DNA from: DATECU01 sp035286745
Lineage (GTDB): Bacteria > Acidobacteriota > Vicinamibacteria > Fen-336
Length of the DNA stretch: 10,326 nt
Direction of reading: 5' to 3'
NCBI GenBank assembly: GCA_035286745.1
Contig: DATECU010000140.1
Location: forward strand, 1-10,326
The position numbers and the translations under genes were made by a program. Position 1 is the first letter of the stretch. Every line of letters starts with the position of its first letter. Positions 1 to 7,083 of the stretch are shown here, in pieces. A model generated the notes under the pieces. The model did no database searches, was not told the DNA's origin, and was given only the letters and a program-made list of their open reading frames with translations.

Positions 1-176
1 CGCCCGACGAGCTGGCCAAACGCCATCTGCTGAGGCGAGCCCTGGCCGACCTGTCCACCGTCGAAGCGACCCAGTTCCTGATCGACAAGATCCAGAAGAC
101 CGCGTCGAACGCCGCCTTCCTGGGCTCGCTGGTAGCCCCCTCGGCGACGGCCAGCGCGGTCCGCAGGTTCCGGTAG
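1..176 (+). CDS. rho: Transcription termination factor Rho, C-terminal fragment (5' end outside window)
   Basis: The reading frame entering the window at base 3 gives 57 residues ending at TAG 174-176. Residues 3-42 (from DELAKRHLLRRAL to TASNAAFL) match the last helices of Rho. They include the EAxxFLIDKI segment, which corresponds to the conserved EAMEFLxxKL of the family, and the TxxNxxF motif that usually lies a few residues before the Rho C-terminus. Rho is the hexameric RNA helicase that ends transcription at C-rich, unstructured RNA. The tail continues about 14 residues past the usual end (VAPSATASAVRRFR), a mild oddity. The ATPase core lies upstream and cannot be checked. The identification rests on this short but characteristic segment and is fairly secure. 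Confidence 0.85.
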   Translation, partial: PDELAKRHLLRRALADLSTVEATQFLIDKIQKTASNAAFLGSLVAPSATASAVRRFR

Positions 177-208
177 GCTCCCAAGCCGCCCTTCTCGATC
201 TCGCCGGC

Positions 209-257
209 GCTCGCGGAGCGAGCTACAATCCCTCGCTCGTCGTGCGAGCGAAGGAGG
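209..257 (+). promoter_or_regulatory. Leader of the serine protease gene: two hairpins, minus-10 box, Shine-Dalgarno
   Basis: The 85-bp gap after rho holds a perfect palindrome GCTCGC-GGA-GCGAGC (209-223). It is followed at once by TACAAT (224-229), a good minus-10 hexamer. A second stem follows (TCGCTCG 233-239 with CGAGCGA 245-251, 5-nt loop). AAGGAGG at 251-257 is a strong Shine-Dalgarno four bases before GTG 262. No clear minus-35 box is visible at 16-18 bp spacing. The first hairpin could end rho transcripts, but no T-run follows. The second stem ends in the Shine-Dalgarno and could modulate its access. The elements are read directly; the roles are inference. Confidence 0.5.
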
Positions 258-261
258 GCCC

Positions 262-1746
262 GTGCGCCTGGATCGGGAGCCTTGTCCTCACTGCGGGGAG
301 CTGATCGCTCCCGAAGCGCGGGAATGCCCGTACTGTAGCCACGCTGTCCTGGTGGACTTGCGGTTGGGCGGCCCGGTTCAGGATCCGCGCACCCGCTACC
401 AGTTGGCGCGCGCGTTCGCGGCCCTGGGTCCGCCCTTTCCGGGACTGGTCGAGCTGCAGGCGGCGCTTGGCTCGGCGCAGCCCGTGCTCGGCCAGCACCT
501 GACGGTGGCGGCGGCACGGCGGGGCCTCGAGGTGCTTGAAGCTCACGCGCTCCGAGGTTACGCGCAGCCGGCGCCGGCGGCCGGAAGCCACTGGCCCAAG
601 ATCGCCGCCGCGGTGGCGGCCGCTGGCGTGCTGGGGGGACTGGGGTGGCTGGGCTTTCGCGGCCAGACGCAGGCAACCCCGAGCGAGAAGGCTGCGGCCC
701 CCTCCCGGTCGGGGCCGGCAGTGTCTTTGGTTTCGAAGGCGACCGCTTTGGCGCCTCGGGCGGTGGCCGCGCGCGCCCTGCCCTCGACGGTGGCCGTGCG
801 CTGCGGTGGGTCCACCATCGGCGCCGGCTTCTTCATCGACAAGGACCTGGTCCTCACCAACGCCCACGTCGCTTGCGAAACCTCCGACAGCATCGGGGTC
901 CTGCTCTCCGATGGCAAGCGGTTTGGCGCCAACGTCATCCAGTCGGATACCGATCTGGACCTGGCCCTGCTGCGCATCGTGGGGGCGAGCGCGACGCCGC
1001 TGCCCCTGGGTGACGTGAGCACGGTGAGAGAGGATCAGCAGGTCGTGGTCATCGGAAGCCCCCTGGGACGCGAGTTCACGGTGCTCGGAGGCAAGGTCAC
1101 CAAGCCGAGCCAGCTCATCCTCGGCGTCAGCTACATCGAGATCGACTCGGCGGTTCAGCCCGGCAACAGCGGCGGGCCCTTGATCGACCTCGAGGGTCGG
1201 GTCCTGGGAGTGGTGTCGCTGAAGCATGCCAAGGCGGAGGGCGTGGGCATGGCGGTTCCGATCAACTACGCCTACGCCGGTCCTCGTCCCTTCGTGGCAG
1301 CGCCCCAGGGGAGCGACCCTGCGGCCTTCGCCCGGATGCTGGAAGACGCGGAGGCTGACGGCAGGAAGCTCTTGGCCGACGTCAACATCTCCAACATCCC
1401 CGCCATGGTGGTGGGCACCAACCGGCAGCACGCCGACAACGTGGCGGTGGGACTGGCGCTTCTGTCACCAGGCTATCCCGGCATGAGGTCCTACACCTTC
1501 AAGATCTCGGCCGCCAACCGGACCTCCTGCCAGAACCCGGTCACCGTCACCGAATGGAAAGCGGTCGAGGACGAGAAGCTCTCGGCGGCGTTCGAGGGCC
1601 CGTTGGGCGCATGGATCAAGCGGCACGGGCAGGACGCCCAGCTCTACGTGGGCGAGGGGCTTCTCGATCTGGGTTGCGGCCGCGGCTCGTCAGGCTCCCT
1701 GGAGCTGCTCGACGGAATGCCGCGGGCGTCGCGCGCTTTCTTCTGA
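262..1746 (+). CDS. Membrane-anchored trypsin-like (HtrA-type) serine protease with N-terminal zinc ribbon
   Basis: This 494-residue protein has four parts. Residues 8-25 hold CPHC and CPYC (C8, C11, C22, C25), a zinc ribbon. Residues about 44-101 form a small predicted helical region resembling the L7/L12 C-terminal fold. Residues about 113-133 are one hydrophobic segment. Residues about 165-340 are a chymotrypsin/HtrA-type protease core with H202 in TNAHV, D233 in DLDLALL and S303 in GNSGGPL. All three catalytic residues are present. No PDZ domain is apparent; the last ~150 residues are unrecognised and contain two cysteines. With one membrane segment and a zinc ribbon without signal peptide, the protease most likely faces the periplasm and the ribbon the cytoplasm. 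The GTG start is supported by AAGGAGG 4 nt upstream. The gene is probably transcribed separately from rho. The substrate is unknown; periplasmic quality control is a reasonable guess. Confidence 0.85.
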   Translation: MRLDREPCPHCGELIAPEARECPYCSHAVLVDLRLGGPVQDPRTRYQLARAFAALGPPFPGLVELQAALGSAQPVLGQHLTVAAARRGLEVLEAHALRGYAQPAPAAGSHWPKIAAAVAAAGVLGGLGWLGFRGQTQATPSEKAAAPSRSGPAVSLVSKATALAPRAVAARALPSTVAVRCGGSTIGAGFFIDKDLVLTNAHVACETSDSIGVLLSDGKRFGANVIQSDTDLDLALLRIVGASATPLPLGDVSTVREDQQVVVIGSPLGREFTVLGGKVTKPSQLILGVSYIEIDSAVQPGNSGGPLIDLEGRVLGVVSLKHAKAEGVGMAVPINYAYAGPRPFVAAPQGSDPAAFARMLEDAEADGRKLLADVNISNIPAMVVGTNRQHADNVAVGLALLSPGYPGMRSYTFKISAANRTSCQNPVTVTEWKAVEDEKLSAAFEGPLGAWIKRHGQDAQLYVGEGLLDLGCGRGSSGSLELLDGMPRASRAFF

Positions 1747-1796
1747 GCCGGCGACCCCTGTCCTGCCGGCGCCTTGCGGCGACGGCGTGCCGAAGG

Positions 1797-1841
1797 GACA
1801 ATCCTGCCTGCGCTGGCCCTGGTCTCGGGGCCGCGGGGAGG
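1797..1841 (+). promoter_or_regulatory. Leader of the esterase gene with hairpin and Shine-Dalgarno
   Basis: GACAAT (1797-1802) resembles the TACAAT minus-10 boxes seen upstream of two other genes here, but no minus-35 box stands out. A small stem, GGCCC 1815-1819 with GGGCC 1828-1832, precedes GGGGAGG at 1835-1841. That Shine-Dalgarno lies five bases before TTG 1847 and decides the start codon. The minus-10 assignment is weak; the ribosome binding site is convincing. Confidence 0.4.
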
Positions 1842-1846
1842 TACCC

Positions 1847-2578
1847 TTGAACCAGGAGCACGTCAGTTGGTCTTCGGCCCGCCTGGGCCGCGAGATGGGC
1901 ATCAGCATCTACGGCCACTACGGCCAGCCCATCCTGGTCTTTCCCACCAGCGGCGGCAACGAGCACGAGTACGCCGGGCAAGGCATGATCGAGGCGCTGA
2001 CTCACCACATCGACGCCGGCCGGGTGAAGTTCTACTGCGTCGACTCGGTGAACAACGAGAGCTGGTACAACAAGGAGGCGCATCCGCGCCACCGCAGCTA
2101 CCTGCAAGCCATGTACGACGCCTACGTCGCCTTCGAGGTGGCCCCCTTCATCCAGGATCACTGCCGGACACCAGGGATCGCCATCACCACCACCGGAGCG
2201 TCGTTTGGCGCCTATCACGCGGCCAACACCCTCTTCAAGCACCCCGATCTGTTCCGCCGCTGCCTGGCCCTCTCCGGCGTCTACGACATCCGCCGCTTCA
2301 TGGACGGGGACTACGACGACAACTTCTACTTCAACAACCCCGTCGACTACCTGATCAACCTGTGGGACGACTACTACCTCCACCACCTGCGCCAGGCCGA
2401 CATCCACCTGGCCACCGGCTGTGGCGCCTGGGAGGACTCCGGGCCCAGCTACCGCCTGGCCGAGGTCTTGCGCTCCCGCAGCATTCCCCATCACCTCGAC
2501 GATTGGGGCCCTGAGGGAGGCCACGACTGGCCCTACTGGAAGCGCCAGATGGATCTGTATATCGGTAGAATATTCTAG
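1847..2578 (+). CDS. Alpha/beta-hydrolase esterase (COG4947-like)
   Basis: The product is 243 residues from TTG 1847, placed 5 nt after GGGGAGG. A GTG at 1787 would add 20 residues with no family resemblance and a poorer ribosome site, so TTG is preferred. The protein opens with a short beta-rich stretch (LGREMGISIYGHYGQPILVFPTS split around residues 13-34) typical of this esterase family. The nucleophile elbow is GASFGAYHA with Ser119, and the catalytic histidine is in GGHDW (His226). The acid is probably E196 or D197 in the AWED segment. No signal peptide is visible, so it is likely cytoplasmic. It probably hydrolyses an ester; the substrate cannot be read from sequence. The residues around 160-185 are rich in D, Y, F and N and may form a lid. 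It converges on the flotillin gene. Confidence 0.8.
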   Translation: MNQEHVSWSSARLGREMGISIYGHYGQPILVFPTSGGNEHEYAGQGMIEALTHHIDAGRVKFYCVDSVNNESWYNKEAHPRHRSYLQAMYDAYVAFEVAPFIQDHCRTPGIAITTTGASFGAYHAANTLFKHPDLFRRCLALSGVYDIRRFMDGDYDDNFYFNNPVDYLINLWDDYYLHHLRQADIHLATGCGAWEDSGPSYRLAEVLRSRSIPHHLDDWGPEGGHDWPYWKRQMDLYIGRIF

Positions 2579-2585
2579 GATGGTA

Positions 2586-2616
2586 GCTGTCGGCTATCAG
2601 CTTTCAGCAGTCAGCC
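2586..2616. repeat. Degenerate heptamer tandem repeat, GCNNTCA unit
   Basis: Four consecutive 7-bp units follow the esterase stop: GCTGTCG, GCTATCA, GCTTTCA, GCAGTCA, then GCC. The shared pattern is GC(T/A)NTC(A/G). The stretch is visibly less GC-rich than its surroundings and non-coding. Similar GCTATCAGCTTTCAGC-like tracts occur between genes in several unrelated bacterial phyla, to my recollection. Their function is not established. It could be a relic of a small dispersed repeat. Confidence 0.6.
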
Positions 2617-2634
2617 GCGGCACAGACGCGGCTG
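2612..2634. terminator. Hairpin between convergent genes, possible bidirectional terminator
   Basis: CAGCCGCG (2612-2619) pairs perfectly with CGCGGCTG (2627-2634) over a 7-nt loop. It lies between the converging esterase and flotillin genes, where both transcripts must end. Neither strand has a T-run after the stem, so it is not a classical intrinsic terminator. It may act with Rho or protect mRNA ends. The rest of the 150-bp gap, to 2728, holds a weaker stem (CGGAGC near 2694 with GCTCCG near 2708) and nothing else I recognise. Confidence 0.4.
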
Positions 2635-2728
2635 GGGAAGGCGACGGCGGCGAGAGGGACCGACGAACGCAGGTGACCCGCGACCGTTGCTCGGAGCTGA
2701 TCGTTGCTCCGCGCTCCGGGACTCTCCG

Positions 2729-4259
<1,531 letters not shown>

Positions 4260-4267
<8 letters not shown>

Positions 4268-4889
4268 TCGAGGTTCCTCCTTTGAGAGGTGATAGCGCCT
4301 TCACCACCAGGGTGGCGCCGGCGGTCCGAACCACGACCACAGAGCAGCCGCGCGGCAGCTCCTGTCCGCTCTCCTCCCTCGCGGGAGACGTGAAGCGCTG
4401 GCCCACCACCAGCGCGGCCACCTCGCCCACGCCTCCGGAAGGGATGGGGGTCAGGACTTCGCCCTGGGCGCCGGCCAGATCCGCGAGGCGGATGGCGCTG
4501 GTGCCCCGGGAACCGCGCACCACTCGCCAGGCGAGGTAGGTGATAGCGTAGGCGGTGACCAGCGCCGATGGCACCGCGATGGCCAGGCTCCGTCCCTCGC
4601 TCAGCTCGAAGCCGTGGCGGGTAATCAGGCCGTAGCCGCCTACCGCCGCGCACAGGGTGGCGAGCGCCAGCGGCGAGAAGAACGGGAAGTGGAAAGCGCC
4701 GCCCCCGTGGGCGGAAGCCGAGGCTTCGCCGTGGCCCGAGTCGTCGAGGCCGTAGCTCTCGGCGGCGTGGTCAGGGCCCGGCGACGCCTCCCCGCCCTGG
4801 CTGAAGTCGGTCAGGTCTCCCAAGAACAGCGACACCAGAACGTAGCCGCAACCCAGGAAAGCGAGGGTCAGGTAGGCCAGGGTCAGCAT
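4260..4889 (-). CDS. NfeD-like / YuaF-like membrane protein, flotillin partner
   Basis: The 209-residue protein has hydrophobic segments at about 2-24, 72-90 and 101-124, and a C-terminal soluble part (about 130-200) with the small beta-barrel (OB-like) pattern of NfeD proteins, beginning LAGAQGEVLTPIPSGGVGEV. A polar loop between the first two membrane segments (about 25-68) is rich in Gly, Ser, Asp and His. NfeD proteins without a protease domain, such as Bacillus YuaF, are encoded next to flotillins and act with them at the membrane, which fits the position directly upstream of the flotillin gene. The flotillin Shine-Dalgarno lies inside the codons for its LKGG near the C-terminus. The start ATG 4889 has only a weak GGGGGAA ribosome site. 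Function is inferred from context and fold pattern. Confidence 0.8.
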
Positions 4890-4911
4890 GGATTCCCCCG
4901 TGGACGGTCGA

Positions 4912-4940
4912 ATGCTATTGCTGTTTGGGGCTCACGGCAA
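4912..4940 (-). promoter_or_regulatory. Candidate promoter of the NfeD-flotillin operon
   Basis: Read on the minus strand: TTGCCG (4940-4935) as minus-35, exactly 17 bp spacer, then TAGCAT (4917-4912) as minus-10. Each box matches the sigma-70 consensus at four of six positions. Transcription would begin around 4905, leaving a leader of about 16 nt before ATG 4889. The minus-35 box overlaps the left arm of the inverted repeat 4928-4989, which suggests control by a bound protein. Confidence 0.45.
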
Positions 4941-4989
4941 GGCGCGACGCTTGGGCAGCTTGGGCAGCTTTCGCGGGGAACGTGAGCCC
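4928..4989. repeat. 9-bp perfect inverted repeat with 44-bp spacer in the divergent control region
   Basis: GGGCTCACG (4928-4936) and CGTGAGCCC (4981-4989) are exact reverse complements, 53 bp centre to centre. The left arm touches the minus-35 box of the NfeD operon promoter. Between them lies a 9-bp direct repeat. They could be two half-sites or operators bridged by a DNA-binding protein; no regulator gene is present in the window. Confidence 0.5.
4950..4967. repeat. Two tandem copies of CTTGGGCAG
   Basis: CTTGGGCAG occurs exactly twice, head to tail (4950-4958 and 4959-4967), followed by CTT, the start of a third unit. It sits in non-coding DNA between the divergent NfeD and adaptor genes. 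It may be slippage or a paired binding site; its role is unknown. Confidence 0.5.
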
Positions 4990-5011
4990 GGACACACCCG
5001 TAAAGACGTGT

Positions 5012-5063
5012 GAACCGCGTCGGTTCGTTCCCGCATGAAATGCGGCCGACCCCGGCTTACAAT
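5012..5063 (+). promoter_or_regulatory. Promoter region of the export operon: two 6-3-6 palindromes and TACAAT
   Basis: GAACCG-CGT-CGGTTC (5012-5026) and CCGCAT-GAA-ATGCGG (5031-5045) are perfect palindromes of the same geometry, 19 bp centre to centre. TACAAT (5058-5063) follows 12 bp after the second and is a good minus-10 hexamer. No minus-35 box is evident at the proper distance; the second palindrome covers that place, as expected for an activator-dependent promoter. The adaptor start lies about 60 bp downstream. Confidence 0.45.
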
Positions 5064-5129
5064 GAACGACCGTCACAGGGATGGGGCCGCAGGCGGACGC
5101 GCACCCCGACTATGAGCAGGAGCAGAGCC

Positions 5130-6347
5130 ATGACCGGAGGCAAGGACCTTTCGGCGCTCAGGATCGCCGACTCGGCGCGCACCGGAGACGGAGCGGGCCG
5201 GACCCTGCGTCTCTTGGCGGGCGGCTTGGTGCTGCTGCTGGTGGTGGCCGGGCTGGCGTTCGCCTTCCGCGGCCGGCCCAGCCTGGTTGAGGTGGCGGCG
5301 GCGCGGGCGGCGGTTTCTGGGTCGAGTGGCCCGGCCCTGCTGAACGCCAGCGGCTATGTGACCCCCCGGCGGCGCGCCACGGTGGCGGCCAAGATCACAG
5401 GGCGGGTGAGCGACGTCCTGATCGACGAGGGCATGACGGTCACCGCCGGTCAGATCCTGGCCACCCTCGACGACTCCGATGCTCGCTCGCGGCTTCTTTC
5501 GGCCCAGGCCCAGCGTGCCGTGGCCCAGGCGTCGATCAAGGACCACGAAGTCAACCTGGCCAACGCCGAACGCGACCTCAAGCGCACTGCGGACCTGCAA
5601 GGCGACGGCGGAGCCAGCGTGCAGATGCTGGATCAGGCCCGCACCGCCGTCGAGAGCCTGGGGGCCAGGATCGCGCTGGCCAAGGAGCAGGTGAAGGCGG
5701 CCGAGGCGGCCAGCGAGGTGGCCCAGCGCGACCTCGACAACTGTACGGTACGGGCGCCTTTCGCCGGTATCGTCGTCTCCAAAGACGCCCAACGCGGGGA
5801 GATCGTCTCCCCTATCTCCGCCGGCGGCGGCTTCACCCGCACCGGCATCGCCACTATCGTGGACATGCAGTCGCTGGAGATCGAGGTGGACGTCAACGAA
5901 TCCCACATCGCCAAGGTGACGCCGGGGCAGCGGGTGGAAGCAACGCTGAACGCCTATCCCGACTGGCGGATCCCGGCCAAGGTCCGTACGGTGATTCCCA
6001 CCGCCGATCGCCAGAAGGCCACGGTGAAGGTGCGCATCGCGTTCGACGCGCTGGACCCGCGCATCCTGCCCGACATGGGAATCAAGGTGGCGTTCCTGGG
6101 CGAGGCCCCGGGGACCCAGGCGGCAGCCGCCCGCTCGGTGATCCCCAAGGGCGCGGTGCGGGACGAGGGCGGTAAGCCGGTGGTGTACGTCCTGAACGCA
6201 GGCCGGCTGCAGCGCCGGGCGGTGACGGTAGGAGCCGCCCGCGGCGAGGACGTTGACGTGGTGGCAGGCGTTGCCGAAGGCGAACAAGTGGTGATCAAGG
6301 CCAAAGAGGGCCTGAAAGACGGCCAGAGCGCCGGCATCAAGCGCTAG
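5130..6347 (+). CDS. Periplasmic adaptor (membrane fusion protein, HlyD/MacA/AcrA family)
   Basis: I start this 405-residue protein at ATG 5130 because AGGAG (5118-5122) lies 7 nt before it. An in-frame start at 5010 would lie upstream of the likely promoter, and ATG 5112 has no ribosome site. Residues 26-46 form an N-terminal membrane anchor. Residues about 74-115 are the first half of the lipoyl domain (GYVTPRRRATVAAKITGRV). Residues about 117-205 form an alpha-helical hairpin. Residues 207-228 complete the lipoyl domain (VRAPFAGIVVSKDAQRGEIV). Beta-barrel and membrane-proximal domains follow to the C-terminus. Such adaptors link inner-membrane exporters to a TolC-like duct. The ATPase gene starts 16 bp downstream, so this is the first gene of the export operon. 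The cargo is unknown. Confidence 0.92.
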   Translation: MTGGKDLSALRIADSARTGDGAGRTLRLLAGGLVLLLVVAGLAFAFRGRPSLVEVAAARAAVSGSSGPALLNASGYVTPRRRATVAAKITGRVSDVLIDEGMTVTAGQILATLDDSDARSRLLSAQAQRAVAQASIKDHEVNLANAERDLKRTADLQGDGGASVQMLDQARTAVESLGARIALAKEQVKAAEAASEVAQRDLDNCTVRAPFAGIVVSKDAQRGEIVSPISAGGGFTRTGIATIVDMQSLEIEVDVNESHIAKVTPGQRVEATLNAYPDWRIPAKVRTVIPTADRQKATVKVRIAFDALDPRILPDMGIKVAFLGEAPGTQAAAARSVIPKGAVRDEGGKPVVYVLNAGRLQRRAVTVGAARGEDVDVVAGVAEGEQVVIKAKEGLKDGQSAGIKR

Positions 6348-6363
6348 GCGAAGGAGGTTCCTG

Positions 6364-7083
6364 GTGGTACGCCTCGACGGCAAGAGCAACGGCAGCCTGG
6401 TGCAGGTCCGCTCCCTGGACAAGAAGTACCAGCGGGGCAGCGAGGAGATCCACGTGCTCCAGGGCCTGAACCTGGACGTGGACAAGGGCGAGTTCGTGGC
6501 CTTCATGGGACCCTCGGGCTCCGGCAAGACCACGCTCCTCAACCTGCTGGGCGGGCTGGACGTTCCGAGCGCGGGGAGCATCACGGTGGCCGGCGACGAG
6601 ATCACCCACATGTCGGGGCGCAAGCTCACCGCCTGGCGGGCGCGCCACGTGGGATTCGTGTTCCAGATGTACAACCTGATCCCGGTGCTCACCGCCTTCC
6701 AGAACGTGGAGCTGCCCTTGCTGCTCACCGGCTTGAGTAAGGCGCAAAGGCGGCAGCACGTGGAAGCCGCGCTTTCCATCGTGGGCCTCGCCGACCGCAT
6801 GGGGCACTACCCGCGGCAGCTCTCGGGCGGCCAGGAGCAGCGGGTGGCGGTGGCCCGCGCCATCATCGCCGACCCCACCTTCCTGCTTTGCGACGAGCCC
6901 ACCGGCGACCTGGATCGGAGGAGCGCCGACGAGGTGCTCGATCTGCTGGGCCGGCTGGTGAAGGAGCACGGCAAGACGGTGCTGATGGTGACCCACGATC
7001 CGCGCGCCGCCGAACGAGCGCACGTGACGTTGCACATGGAGAAGGGCGTGCTGGTGGAGGCGGTCGAGCGGAGCCTCTCATGA
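6364..7083 (+). CDS. ABC transporter ATPase, MacB/LolD type
   Basis: The 239-residue ATPase has all the nucleotide-binding motifs: Walker A GPSGSGKTT (49-57), Q-loop Gln101, signature LSGGQ (153-157) followed by EQR, Walker B FLLCDEP (173-179), D-loop GDLD (181-184) and switch His211. The LxGLDxPSxG and FQxYNLIPxLTxxxNVELPL stretches are typical of the MacB/LolD/FtsE group, which pairs with FtsX-type permeases. Such ATPases move substrates or transmit force across the envelope rather than import. GTG 6364 follows AAGGAGG by 6 nt. It ends in a 4-bp ATGA overlap with the first permease. In the signature region, EQR replaces the common QQR, a conservative change unlikely to abolish activity. Confidence 0.95.
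   Translation: MVRLDGKSNGSLVQVRSLDKKYQRGSEEIHVLQGLNLDVDKGEFVAFMGPSGSGKTTLLNLLGGLDVPSAGSITVAGDEITHMSGRKLTAWRARHVGFVFQMYNLIPVLTAFQNVELPLLLTGLSKAQRRQHVEAALSIVGLADRMGHYPRQLSGGQEQRVAVARAIIADPTFLLCDEPTGDLDRRSADEVLDLLGRLVKEHGKTVLMVTHDPRAAERAHVTLHMEKGVLVEAVERSLS

Noticed and set aside
223..1431. A 402-codon minus-strand frame opposite the serine protease gene
   Set aside because: Same shadow effect; the plus strand encodes a protease with complete catalytic residues and a strong ribosome site.
1787..1846. A GTG start giving the esterase 20 more residues
   Set aside because: No Shine-Dalgarno at the right spacing and non-conserved sequence; TTG 1847 has GGGGAGG five bases before it.
1616..2524. A 302-codon minus-strand frame opposite the esterase
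   Set aside because: Valine-rich shadow with no motif; the esterase frame has a proper nucleophile elbow.
5010..5129. Earlier in-frame starts for the adaptor (5010 or 5112)
   Set aside because: 5010 lies upstream of the probable minus-10 box and 5112 lacks a ribosome site, while ATG 5130 has AGGAG at 7 nt.
5073..6800. A 575-codon open frame on the minus strand, opposite the adaptor and ATPase genes
   Set aside because: It lies antisense to two well-supported genes; its translation is a His/Arg/Gly-rich mixture with no domain, as expected from the GC-rich reverse frame.
6888..7079. An in-frame start for permease 1 inside the ATPase gene
   Set aside because: The extra residues are an Arg-rich reading of another frame; ATG 7080 gives the standard ATGA coupling and a normal FtsX N-terminus.
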